Below, one piece after another: positions 53,212 through 61,757 of a stretch of 64,000 bases of DNA. The stretch spans positions 2,976,001 through 3,040,000 of the forward strand of contig NZ_CP076607.1 of assembly GCF_018966525.1 (NCBI RefSeq). Direction: 5' to 3'. The position numbers were made by a program, and so were the translations under genes. The notes below the pieces were generated by a model. It was given only the letters and a program-made list of their open reading frames with translations, was not told the origin of the DNA and did not search any database. The stretch comes from Paenibacillus sophorae. Lineage in GTDB: Bacteria; Bacillota; Bacilli; Paenibacillales; Paenibacillaceae. Each line of letters begins with the position of its first letter. The stretch's first letter is position 1.

Positions 53212-53232
53212 GGGTTCAGCCCCTATGATTAT

Positions 53233-53625
53233 TTACCGCTCGTATTCTTCGTCGTCTTCAATCGGTGAAAAAATATCTGTTTCCTGCGCTTCTCGGAGCA
53301 GTATCTCTTCGATTTGCTTGTGGAGCTCGGGAAGGCTACTGGTAATGGTTCCCCAAAGCACGACCAGGTCAATGTTTTCATAATCATGAACGATTCGGTT
53401 ACGCATGCCGCGTATGCTTCTCCAAGGGATATGGGCATGTTCAGCTTGCGACTCTGGGCTAATATGTTTAGCCAGTTCGCCCATCTGCGAAACCGTAAAG
53501 GCACAGGCGGAGATCGTTTTTTTGTCGTCCATAAATTGCTCAAAGGTGTATCCCTGCACATAATGTAACACGTCCTGCACGTAACTGCTCAGCTTCTGAA
53601 GGATGATCCGTTCTTTACTTTTCAT
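53233..53625 (-). CDS. HepT-like HEPN toxin
   Basis: A 130-residue all-helical HEPN protein from the ATG at 53625. The RNase motif Rx4HxY is intact: RNRIVHDY with Arg75, His80 and Tyr82. In HepT/MntA systems HepT cuts RNA and is switched off when MntA attaches AMP to that tyrosine. Its start overlaps the end of the MntA gene by 11 bases. The tail is acidic (IEDDEEYE). It may stabilise the element or act in phage defence. Confidence 0.88.
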   Translation of the reverse strand: MKSKERIILQKLSSYVQDVLHYVQGYTFEQFMDDKKTISACAFTVSQMGELAKHISPESQAEHAHIPWRSIRGMRNRIVHDYENIDLVVLWGTITSSLPELHKQIEEILLREAQETDIFSPIEDDEEYER

Positions 53626-53920
53626 ACAGCACAACTCCTTCTTGTTCAACGGCTGCACACATGGCGGGGTTACGCCTCAGTTCGGCCCATTCGAACAAGT
53701 CGACCGATTTATCCAGTTGCTCAGTAATGTCTTCCAGCAAGCCGTAGAAGTGAAGGTTTAATAACTTCCCTTTGCTATCGATGACAATATCAACGTCGCT
53801 TGCATCCGTCGCGGTGCCGCGAGCGTAGGAACCGAACAAGACGGCTCGATACACGGGAACCGCAGCAAATACGGGATTCAGTCTCGATTTTATTTCGTCA
53901 ATTTGATAAAGAGTGGCCAT
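53615..53920 (-). CDS. MntA-like nucleotidyltransferase antitoxin
   Basis: A 101-residue minimal nucleotidyltransferase from the ATG at 53920. The active-site pattern is FGSYARGTATDASDVDIVID: GS at 30-31 and aspartates 41 and 43. It would add AMP to the HepT tyrosine and so block the toxin. First gene of the two-gene operon on the minus strand. Confidence 0.88.
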   Translation of the reverse strand: MATLYQIDEIKSRLNPVFAAVPVYRAVLFGSYARGTATDASDVDIVIDSKGKLLNLHFYGLLEDITEQLDKSVDLFEWAELRRNPAMCAAVEQEGVVLYEK

Positions 53921-54028
53921 GTTATGCTCACCTTCCATCCGCTTAGAATGAAGTGATTCTGGAGAGTTGAATGTTTCCTATCACCAGAATAAAGGAAATC
54001 ATGCTATCCAAGCAACCGCTGCTCAGGT

Positions 54029-55009
54029 CTATCGTTCAAGCATGTCTGCTACTTCAATTTTCCGTTTTCGTTCTTCTTCTATTATATACCGCCGTGCACG
54101 CAAATCTTCATTCACATCTTTGGCTATAGGGGTTTCGACAGAGGTTGCATAACCCAAACTGGCGTATTTTGAAGCAAATTTAAAGGCAGCCTCTTGCCCC
54201 CAGTTGGGAGCCGGGCTGCCATCCTGGAAGGTGGCATTCACGTCGTTGTCCAAACAAAAGATGATCTCTGAGATGTCGTAATGTCTCAAGAAGCGCTCCA
54301 GCGCCTGATCTGACAAACAACCGAGCGAAATTCGGTGGTCTACTTTCCAGTCCCACCCGTCTAATTTCGTTAAGGTGGCATGGCTCATAACGTCGATTGG
54401 GCTTTCACAAACATAGACCTTCCGGTTAGTACCGTCAATATGGAACGGATAACTTTTATCCGAATACGGTCGATCTTGCTTGAAAGGTCGCTCCGGCCGG
54501 GTGCCGCGCAGCGAACAGTACCTGGCTGTTCCGTTCTGATCGTACCCGACAAAAACGCAGTTTCCGGTCTTGTTTTGCTGATAGAGCTTCTTTTCGTGCA
54601 TCAAGCAGGAGATGATTTCCTGTTCTATACCCCGGATATGAATCAGGTACCAGGCAACACGTCTATTGTTGGGAGCTTTATCTGGGAGTTGCAACTTGCC
54701 GGAAGGTTTGGGAAGGGAGGGAGTTGGTTGATGTTGCGGTACGTCAGTCACTAACAAATACGAAACAGCCTGTTTAAAATCCATGCGCATAAAATGCATC
54801 ACAAAGTCGATGGGACCGCCGCGGGTGTCGGTCGAGAAATGATAGTATTTGTTGCTATCGCGGAAAAAGTAAAGACCGCCACTTTGCTTCGCATGAAGCG
54901 CGCGGTGGCCGCCATTTTCGAGGATGTAGCCGTGAAATTTCGCGAATTCGATTAGGTTGACGCTGTTGGCTTTGAGAATTTGTGACCTTGAAAAAGGATA
55001 TTGTTTCAT
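54029..55009 (-). CDS. DUF3991/TOPRIM primase-like protein
   Basis: A 326-residue protein: the N-terminal part FAKFHGYILENGGHRALHAK with YHFSTDTRGGPIDFVMHFMR is a DUF3991-like zinc-ribbon-derived domain, and the C-terminal half is a TOPRIM domain (VYVCESPIDVMSHATL, then IIFCLDNDVNAT). Such proteins are coded in mobile elements and probably take part in priming or processing of transferred DNA. A degenerate copy of its 5' half is found at 61330-61670. Confidence 0.8.
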   Translation of the reverse strand: MKQYPFSRSQILKANSVNLIEFAKFHGYILENGGHRALHAKQSGGLYFFRDSNKYYHFSTDTRGGPIDFVMHFMRMDFKQAVSYLLVTDVPQHQPTPSLPKPSGKLQLPDKAPNNRRVAWYLIHIRGIEQEIISCLMHEKKLYQQNKTGNCVFVGYDQNGTARYCSLRGTRPERPFKQDRPYSDKSYPFHIDGTNRKVYVCESPIDVMSHATLTKLDGWDWKVDHRISLGCLSDQALERFLRHYDISEIIFCLDNDVNATFQDGSPAPNWGQEAAFKFASKYASLGYATSVETPIAKDVNEDLRARRYIIEEERKRKIEVADMLER

Positions 55010-55242
55010 GTCAAATCTCCTTGGTAAAATTGTGTACTTGCATATGTTTAAATAGATCTATTAAAAAAAGGGATAACCGGGAAATTGCCGAAATAAGTAT
55101 AAAATTTAAATAGAGACGCTTGAATATGAAAAATATGTGCGTATTTGTGATAACATCACAGATTGGAAAATGATGGTATTTACTTGGGAGACATTCAAGT
55201 AAAGGGTTAATCAAACAAACTTAAGAAGGTCGAGGAAAAGAA

Positions 55243-56691
55243 ATGCCGCATTTAGACATTCAAAAATTAATTTCTAAAAAAGTCCCTCCAGATTATTATT
55301 CGGATAAGATTCTTTTGCGAGCTCACCAACAGGATGCTATCAGTTCTATACAAAAAGCAATCGAGGCAGGGAAGAAGAATATATTGTTGCAGATGGCGAA
55401 TGGATCAGGGAAGTCTGTCATCGCATCGGTTATTGCTAAATTATTTTTGGAGGAGAGTAATGCTAAGAAAATTTTGTGTTTATCAAAATATGATGGCATG
55501 CAAGAACGGCTTGAACACGCATTACGTGGAAATTTAAATAAAGCCTATTCTACTCTAGGTAAAGGTGTAAGTTGGCATGATAGTCGCCTGAATATTTTAA
55601 CTTATCAACAAGTATTAAATAATGATCATCTTAGAAAGATTCAATATGATGTAATCATTTGTGAAGATGCGGAATATTTTCCTGTTAAAGATTGTTTTGA
55701 GAATTATGACGGATATAAAATAGAGTTTTCAGGACTAGTTCAAGAAAAAAATACTAATAATACGTTTGGAGCCGATGCTGTATTCACATATACGTTAAGG
55801 GATGTCATGAACGATGGGAATTTTATAGAGTTAGGGCAACTGGTTCCTTCTCCCATATTTGACGAAATTCATTTAAAATTGAAGAGTATAAACCAAACTT
55901 TATCAATAGAATCAAGTGCTGCTTTGAGCATAAAAGATATTTTAAGTTCTCTGAATGTTATTAATGACGTACTTAGAGAACATCAAGAATTGTTTAGTGA
56001 ATATGTTAAGAAAAATATAAAAGTGTCGGATATTACTACCTTAGCGTATAAAAAAGATCAATTGGATTTATTTTCAAAACTCTTAAACAATAAAGCATTT
56101 TTTGAAGAGACCAAATGTAAAAATCACAATTCTTCCGAAAAAGTTTGGCAAAGCTTTTTTGAAAATAATACTTGGATATTTGGTTATGGTCTAAATTATA
56201 TTTTTGGTTCTCCTTTAGAAAACGAGAAATTTGAGCAAGTGATAAGTGGTTATAATTTTGTAGAATCGGGAAAGAGAATTGATGCACTCATGAAAACAAA
56301 AGGTAGAATAAATTCAATATGTTTTGTTGAAATGAAGACACATTTAACGCCTCTCCTTGATTCACAGTATAGAAATGAATGTTGGGCCATCTCAAAGGAG
56401 CTATCTGGTGCAATAGCTCAAATACAAAATTATAAATATAAGACTATAAAGAATATTTCAAGTAAAATAGAAGTTAAAAGTAAGGATGGAGAGCCGACGG
56501 GGGAAATTATTTATAACTATAACCCGAAAGCAATCTTGTTGATTGGTAATTTGGGGGAATTTACTACGCCTAATGGGGTCAACGAAGATAAATTATCCTC
56601 TTTCGAAATGTTTAGAAAAAGTATCGAAGGGATTGAGATTGTGACATTTGATGAGTTGTTCGAAAGAGCAAGATTTATTATTGCTGAGTAG
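55243..56691 (+). CDS. sduA: Shedu-type nuclease with N-terminal helicase lobe
   Basis: A 482-residue defence protein. Residues about 20-180 form one RecA-like lobe of a superfamily 2 helicase: LRAHQQDAISSIQKAIEAGK, Walker A QMANGSGKSV, ILTYQQVL and a diverged DExH box IICEDAEYF. No second helicase lobe follows. Residues about 290-480 match the Shedu nuclease domain: WQSFFENNTWIFGYGLNYIF, RIDALMKTKGRINS, FVEMKTHLTPLL and YRNECWAISKELSGAIAQIQ, with the PD-(D/E)xK-like D...ExK residues. Shedu protects against phage by cutting DNA. The gene is AT-rich and divergent from the TOPRIM gene. Confidence 0.8.
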   Translation: MPHLDIQKLISKKVPPDYYSDKILLRAHQQDAISSIQKAIEAGKKNILLQMANGSGKSVIASVIAKLFLEESNAKKILCLSKYDGMQERLEHALRGNLNKAYSTLGKGVSWHDSRLNILTYQQVLNNDHLRKIQYDVIICEDAEYFPVKDCFENYDGYKIEFSGLVQEKNTNNTFGADAVFTYTLRDVMNDGNFIELGQLVPSPIFDEIHLKLKSINQTLSIESSAALSIKDILSSLNVINDVLREHQELFSEYVKKNIKVSDITTLAYKKDQLDLFSKLLNNKAFFEETKCKNHNSSEKVWQSFFENNTWIFGYGLNYIFGSPLENEKFEQVISGYNFVESGKRIDALMKTKGRINSICFVEMKTHLTPLLDSQYRNECWAISKELSGAIAQIQNYKYKTIKNISSKIEVKSKDGEPTGEIIYNYNPKAILLIGNLGEFTTPNGVNEDKLSSFEMFRKSIEGIEIVTFDELFERARFIIAE

Positions 56692-56735
56692 AAGCGATAA
56701 AGAAAATTTGTGAATAATTTCCGAGATACTAAAAT

Positions 56736-56768
56736 TGCCTCGAACAGGTTTATATAGCTGTCCGAGGC
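56736..56768. terminator. Two-way terminator between convergent defence genes
   Basis: GCCTCGAACAG and CTGTCCGAGGC arms (one mismatch) flank a 10-base loop, with A-rich sequence before and TTTT after. It separates the Shedu gene (plus) from the ABC-3C ATPase gene (minus). Confidence 0.8.
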
Positions 56769-56791
56769 GATTTTGCAAATTTTAATATTTT

Positions 56792-58771
56792 TTACTGATT
56801 AATCCACTCTTCTGGTATAAGTTTGTTATTATCACCTCGCCACTCACAAACCTCATGAATGTTAGGAACTTCTCCCCAAATACTACTATCTGCATGTTCT
56901 AGTACTATAATTTGAAATTTAGATTGAGATATTTTAATTGCTTCTGACATTGTTTTAAAGATTTTTTTGACAGCAATTCTGTCTTCGTCATTTTCAAGTT
57001 TTGGATCAAGTTCTTGTTCATCTTCTTTCGCTGCTAATTTTTTCGGGAAATAAACTTGGCTAGGCTGGTCATAAACAATAAAACCTGGTACAGGAGAATG
57101 TACCTGCTGATCAAAAAATAATTGAAAAGCTAATGTAACAGAAATGTGATAAGAAAGCCAATTTGAGCCACTACCTATTTCCCAAAGATAATCATCCCGT
57201 CCGTCTTGTCCACTGACAACAACTGTCAAGTTCTGATAGTCAATACGAATGGGATCATTTGGACGCTCTGAATCAAGTAATGGAAGGAGCCTTATAGCAT
57301 AAGCACCAATTTTACCTAATGCTGAGTTTATTCTGTGTTGTATTGCATTTTCGTTGACCTGTGCTCTTAAATTGGATAACCGTTCATTGATGGCTTCTAT
57401 TTCAGAAATTAGTTGGCTGTCTGAGCTTATGGACTTAAAAGTTTCATTCGCATACTGAACCTGACCGATAAACCTGGAGATATTTTCAATAGTATATTTT
57501 TCATGTGCTGCGGAGTTTCTTATCTGGCTTTGTAGTTTTATCCTTTTTTGAACAGCCATGATTTGTTCTGTTAGCATACTAATCTCTGATTTTACATTTT
57601 CATATTCGCGCTCGAATGACGCAGGGATTTTACTCGTAAATCCTGTTTCATTTTCAAGCTTAATTAAATTTGTATAAAATTTCTCTATTTGTTCTTTAGG
57701 ATGTTCTTCGGTTTTTCCGAATATTGGACAACTTTCTTCATCATCTGTCAGGCTTTTTAGCCATTTGGAAATATTTAAGCGTTCTACTTGTATGGTTAAA
57801 GATTCACGGTAATCATTTAAACTGTTCATCAATTGATTCATTTCAGTGTAACGGTTTTTCAAAGAAGAGAGCTTAATTGAAAGCTCATTTTCTTCCTTTC
57901 TCAATGCGACAATTTCTTGAGAGGAAGCTTCAATATTACTGTTTAGGATATTAGATTCAGATGCTTTTTTTTCTGATATTAACGATAGAATTTCGAGTTG
58001 TTCCTCAAATGAATGATCAATTGATGCATCTAGTTTTATAAGTCCAAATTCTTGAGCTACTGCTATCCAGCCGTTTATTTCGGTCTTCCATTTTTCAGAC
58101 AATTCTCTAAGCTTTATTAGTTCTCTTTCCTTACGCTTTAATTCTTTTGAAAGATTATTAATTTCTTGTCTCTTTGCCAGAATATCTGGGGTAACAGCAC
58201 CAAGTATATAAGGAAAAATATTTATTAATTTTGTTCGATGATCCGTAGTATCAGCTTTATAAAATAACGTATTTGCGTTTGCGACAATATTTTGAGGTTG
58301 AAAACAAAATGCCATTAAATCTCTAAAAGACGGCCTTCCTAAGTAATTACTCGAGTTGTCAGCATCAATGTCTAAGAAAGTTAGTGAAGATAATTCATCT
58401 AAAAATTTCTTGACAGAATCTCGGGAGGTATTTTTAAAGGGAACTGAAGGAGTGCTAACTACTGTATCTGATGCGATATACATATTATCGGTTGATTTTT
58501 GAAGGCCTGGTTCTTGTCTCGCTAAGAGTACTTGTCTCTGATTTACTTCAATAACGATGCCAAACCAACTACAAGCATTTCTTATTGTTTTCACCGGGAT
58601 ATAGCATGAATCAGAAGCCAAGCAATAATCGATTATTGGAATAATGGCAGATTTCCCAGTCCGTGAAGCCCCAGTAATAATATTAATAGAATCTGTTTTG
58701 AATTCAATTTCTTTTGGCTTGAACTGAAGATCTTTTGCCCAAAGAATAAGTTTCTTTATTTGGAAGTGCAT
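56792..58771 (-). CDS. ABC-3C system ATPase (SMC-like, DUF3732)
   Basis: A 659-residue SMC/RecN-like ATPase. Walker A lies at the start: INIITGASRTGKSAIIPIID. A long coiled coil (residues about 200-480) separates the two halves of the head and holds a Cys-containing tip DDEESCPIFGKTEEH. The ABC signature is probably WEIGSGSNWLSYHISVTLAF, and Walker B is PGFIVYDQPSQVYFP. I recall this as DUF3732, the ATPase of three-component ABC defence systems. The two genes upstream overlap or adjoin and would be the other components. Confidence 0.82.
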   Translation of the reverse strand: MHFQIKKLILWAKDLQFKPKEIEFKTDSINIITGASRTGKSAIIPIIDYCLASDSCYIPVKTIRNACSWFGIVIEVNQRQVLLARQEPGLQKSTDNMYIASDTVVSTPSVPFKNTSRDSVKKFLDELSSLTFLDIDADNSSNYLGRPSFRDLMAFCFQPQNIVANANTLFYKADTTDHRTKLINIFPYILGAVTPDILAKRQEINNLSKELKRKERELIKLRELSEKWKTEINGWIAVAQEFGLIKLDASIDHSFEEQLEILSLISEKKASESNILNSNIEASSQEIVALRKEENELSIKLSSLKNRYTEMNQLMNSLNDYRESLTIQVERLNISKWLKSLTDDEESCPIFGKTEEHPKEQIEKFYTNLIKLENETGFTSKIPASFEREYENVKSEISMLTEQIMAVQKRIKLQSQIRNSAAHEKYTIENISRFIGQVQYANETFKSISSDSQLISEIEAINERLSNLRAQVNENAIQHRINSALGKIGAYAIRLLPLLDSERPNDPIRIDYQNLTVVVSGQDGRDDYLWEIGSGSNWLSYHISVTLAFQLFFDQQVHSPVPGFIVYDQPSQVYFPKKLAAKEDEQELDPKLENDEDRIAVKKIFKTMSEAIKISQSKFQIIVLEHADSSIWGEVPNIHEVCEWRGDNNKLIPEEWINQ

Positions 58772-58772
58772 T

Positions 58773-59270
58773 CTAAAACCTCACTTTCAATATTTGGGAG
58801 ATTTCATGAAGAGTGAGTTGGGAGCACCAATAACCCAACTTTTCCGATGATTTACCGAGCTTGATAATAGATTTGTGTTCCTGTTTACGTTCAGTTGTTG
58901 TAACTGGAAATACGAGAGCCTCCTCGTAGTCCAAAGAAATGAGGGAAGAATAAAGAGCTATTCTAATAGATTGTAGAGATAACTCTTTCATGTTTGAAGC
59001 ACTAATATGTATCGAAGATACAAGATCATTTTTAAGAACCTTTGTTGATAGAAATTTGTTTGCGAAGTACCTTAAACCTGATGGTTTATTAGTCGATGAT
59101 AATACTTCAGACATATCTTCACGAAATATGATTGGCAATACAATGAACAACAGGGGGAGAGGAACCAGTGTGCTATTATTACTGTAATAGCCGCGTACAA
59201 AGTTCCAAATAATAAAAGCCCCAAAGACTGGATTTTGCACATTTTGAATTTCCCTATTTAAGTTGGGCAT
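58773..59270 (-). CDS. ABC-3C middle component
   Basis: A 165-residue protein: QNPVFGAFIIWNFVRGYYSN, then PLPLLFIVLPIIFREDMSEV. It overlaps the end of the nuclease-like gene by 17 bases and ends one base before the ATPase gene start. Small proteins with FGAxxIW and LPIIF at this place are the middle component of ABC-3C systems, thought to link effector and ATPase. Confidence 0.75.
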   Translation of the reverse strand: MPNLNREIQNVQNPVFGAFIIWNFVRGYYSNNSTLVPLPLLFIVLPIIFREDMSEVLSSTNKPSGLRYFANKFLSTKVLKNDLVSSIHISASNMKELSLQSIRIALYSSLISLDYEEALVFPVTTTERKQEHKSIIKLGKSSEKLGYWCSQLTLHEISQILKVRF

Positions 59271-60507
59271 TAGATCCGCTCCCTGACATAAATATATCTT
59301 TATAGTTTGGGTGCCACCCGATTGTTATATCATCAGATAGAGCATGGAAGCATCCAGCAGTAAAAAAATCAGGCACAAAAAGATGATCTATATTAATTCG
59401 CTCATCTTTACACTGAAGGTATAAAAGTTTTCCTAATTCTTCGGGTGAGAGATTTTGACTTTTATATTGCAACGGTATTATTTTTCGTATTGTATTCCAT
59501 TTCTTTATCAACGTTTCTTGATAGCTAGCTAAGCTACCGTCACTGATATCTCCACGCTTTGCCCAAATAGTTCGGTTAGTAGAAGCCCTGAGGTAATCGT
59601 TGATTGCTTCAATTTTCTCAGTATAATCACATTCAACAACGTCCAGTTGCTCTAAATATGTTCTTAGTGCATTCATTTCATTTTGAACTTCTTGTTCCGT
59701 TGGTCGCGGGGCTAATTCTTTTAAACTTAAATTTTGATTAAACTCTCGTCTGATAGCCATCAGTTGTTTTTTGTATTCTTGGTAAGCAATACACATTGGT
59801 TTTTTGTTTTCAACTAACTCGGATACTTTCTTTTCTATCCATCCTAACATATACAAAAATAAAGTATCTCCAAGTTCTTCTTCAACCATAGCTCTTTCAC
59901 AGAATTTTTCATAAAGTAAATTGGTGTGATTTATATTTATTGTTTCTAAGTGAAAATTTTTTATGATTTCACTTGCTAATGTTTGAGTTTCAGGATTAAA
60001 AAAATGCTTCACGTAATAAGCATAGTCCTCAGCTAATTCTTTTTCTTTTCCGAATTCATCATAAAATTCTTTTCTAGCTTCACTCCAAACTTGTTGTGAC
60101 TCTTCGATTGTTGTTGATTTGCTAAACGAACTAACAATTGAACCGTTTCTATCTGCAGTGACAAATAGTACGAACTTTGTGCTGTTAATATCGAGTTCTT
60201 TGCTGTTGACAGCCAGCAGCCAATTGGAGAACGTTTTCCAAAGATCTTTAGCACGGTTGGAAATCGGATTATTTTTTGAGGAAACATTTTTCACCTGTAT
60301 CGCTTTTACAGTTCCATCAGATTTTTCGACGGCTACATCTTCAAGAACTTCAACGCTAACTACGTCATTACCCGAACATTTTTGTAGTTCATATAAAGCA
60401 TGCTTTACTTGTAAAGTATAAGCGTATACTTTGTCAGGAACGTGTGTATTTGCTAGATTAATCTCTTCTTTTGGGCTTTCTTTTTTCGTTCTAACCACTG
60501 ACTTCAA
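59254..60507 (-). CDS. ABC-3C effector with restriction-like N-terminus
   Basis: A 417-residue protein. Residues about 25-190 look like a Cap4/DUF4297-type endonuclease: VKHALYELQKCSGNDVVSVE, then VLEDVAVEKSDGTVKAIQVK, giving the E...D...QxK pattern of PD-(D/E)xK enzymes. The C-terminal 200 residues are helical, with LYLQCKDERINIDHLFVPDF and TIGWHPNYKDIF, the usual end of ABC-3C effectors. First gene of the three-gene operon. It would cut DNA when the ATPase senses invasion. Confidence 0.75.
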   Translation of the reverse strand: MKSVVRTKKESPKEEINLANTHVPDKVYAYTLQVKHALYELQKCSGNDVVSVEVLEDVAVEKSDGTVKAIQVKNVSSKNNPISNRAKDLWKTFSNWLLAVNSKELDINSTKFVLFVTADRNGSIVSSFSKSTTIEESQQVWSEARKEFYDEFGKEKELAEDYAYYVKHFFNPETQTLASEIIKNFHLETININHTNLLYEKFCERAMVEEELGDTLFLYMLGWIEKKVSELVENKKPMCIAYQEYKKQLMAIRREFNQNLSLKELAPRPTEQEVQNEMNALRTYLEQLDVVECDYTEKIEAINDYLRASTNRTIWAKRGDISDGSLASYQETLIKKWNTIRKIIPLQYKSQNLSPEELGKLLYLQCKDERINIDHLFVPDFFTAGCFHALSDDITIGWHPNYKDIFMSGSGSNAQLK

Positions 60508-61329
60508 CTCCTGCTTCAGGATTTAAGAGAGCTATCAGTAGCAAGGTTAGTTAATTTGGTCTATGTTAAAACGGTCTTGGAGTACCTTGCATAGTGTTTT
60601 TATTTATATGGTAACATTAAACATTGGTATCCTCAACCATATCACTTTCACAATATCACTTCCATTCCAGATTGTTATAAACCGATATACAGGTTAATCA
60701 CTAATGTATAAGAGTAGCTATAACCATAGGTTCTGATAAACCAAGGAGTGTTTAAACAAAAGCAACAAGTACTCTGAATTTGAGGCTTGTTACTTTTGTT
60801 GTGATCATCAGTGATGTTCTCTTTTGAGATATGGTACGGCCAGTAAGGTTTGCTTTAACATTAACATAATTTTGGCACCCCAAATTCTTAATCGGCCTCT
60901 CCGAGTTCACAGCACGTTTCATTTCTTACCTATTCGGGATGTTGTTCTTCCGGTGGACCTTCGATTATTAGTTCTTGCTCTTGTAATTCCTGAAATTATT
61001 GTTCGACCTCGAATGGCTTCGTTTTCTCATGTTGTGCAGCCGTATACTGGTCATACAATTCCTTCTGTTTTTGCTTCCGTAGCTTGCAGCAGGAAAGGGA
61101 TTTTCTCAATGGAATTTTCTATCGGAAAATTATTATCTAGTTCTGAGTCGCCCAAATCGATAGAGCAACTCTTCGCTCCTTGAATTTCCAGAAGCGGCTA
61201 TCGCTCGAACGTATTGGAGATACAACGGTTCAACTTGGAGGTCGGACCGGTGGGAGCCTCTTCATCCACCAGATGTGGATCGATGGACATTAACTTCGAT
61301 AATTAGGCGCCTTTTTTGGGAGTTCGAGT
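60508..61329 (-). pseudogene. Gene-free stretch with a decayed conjugative-element gene
   Basis: The first 300 bases hold the promoter of the ABC-3C operon and nothing else I recognise. From about 61300 down to 60880 the minus strand reads SIDPHLVDEEAPTGPTSKLN then RCISNTFERYRPLLEIQG, and further on QKELYDQYTAAQHEKTKPFE, with frame breaks. The first piece resembles the helicase part of the very large SNF2-helicase/methylase proteins carried by Bacillota elements. It looks like a worn remnant of that gene. Confidence 0.35.
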
Positions 61330-61670
61330 TGGCTTTGGGGGTTAGGAACTGACAGGGACGGTTGGTGCTGAGGCACGTCAGTTTCCAGCAAATAATGCAA
61401 CGGCTTTTTTAAAATCCATCCGAATAAATTGCATCACAAAGTCGATGGAACCGCCACTGGTGTTGCTTGATAAGTAATAATACTGTTCCTATCCCGAAAA
61501 AAGTAAGGGGCCGCCACTCTTATTTGCATGAAGTGCACGGCGGACGCTATTTTCGAGTAGGAATCCGCGGGTTTTGTTAGATTAATATTATTGGTATGAT
61601 AGATTAGCGTTTTTGAAAAATTATTCTCTAGAAAAGGGATTTCCATAAAATTGTCGAAATCGTACATAAT
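61330..61670 (-). pseudogene. Degenerate copy of the TOPRIM primase gene, 5' part
   Basis: The stretch aligns by eye with 54700-55015: ACAAAGTCGATGG, AAAATCCAT and GCATGAAG segments recur in the same order and spacing, and the minus strand still gives FKKPLHYLLETDVPQ-like and LYFFRDRN-like pieces. Frameshifts and changes are scattered through it, so it is dead. It shows that the defence genes lie between a working copy and a dead copy of one element gene. Confidence 0.7.
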
Positions 61671-61757
61671 TCAAAAATTAGTCCATAAGACACAGAATTA
61701 ATTGAGTTAATACAACCAGATACTCAAGTAGGGATTAGTTCTTAAGGAGAGGGATTT

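Noticed and set aside
60824..61183. 119-codon open frame on the plus strand
   Set aside because: No ribosome binding site or family; the minus strand of the same stretch gives fragments like those of conjugative-element proteins.
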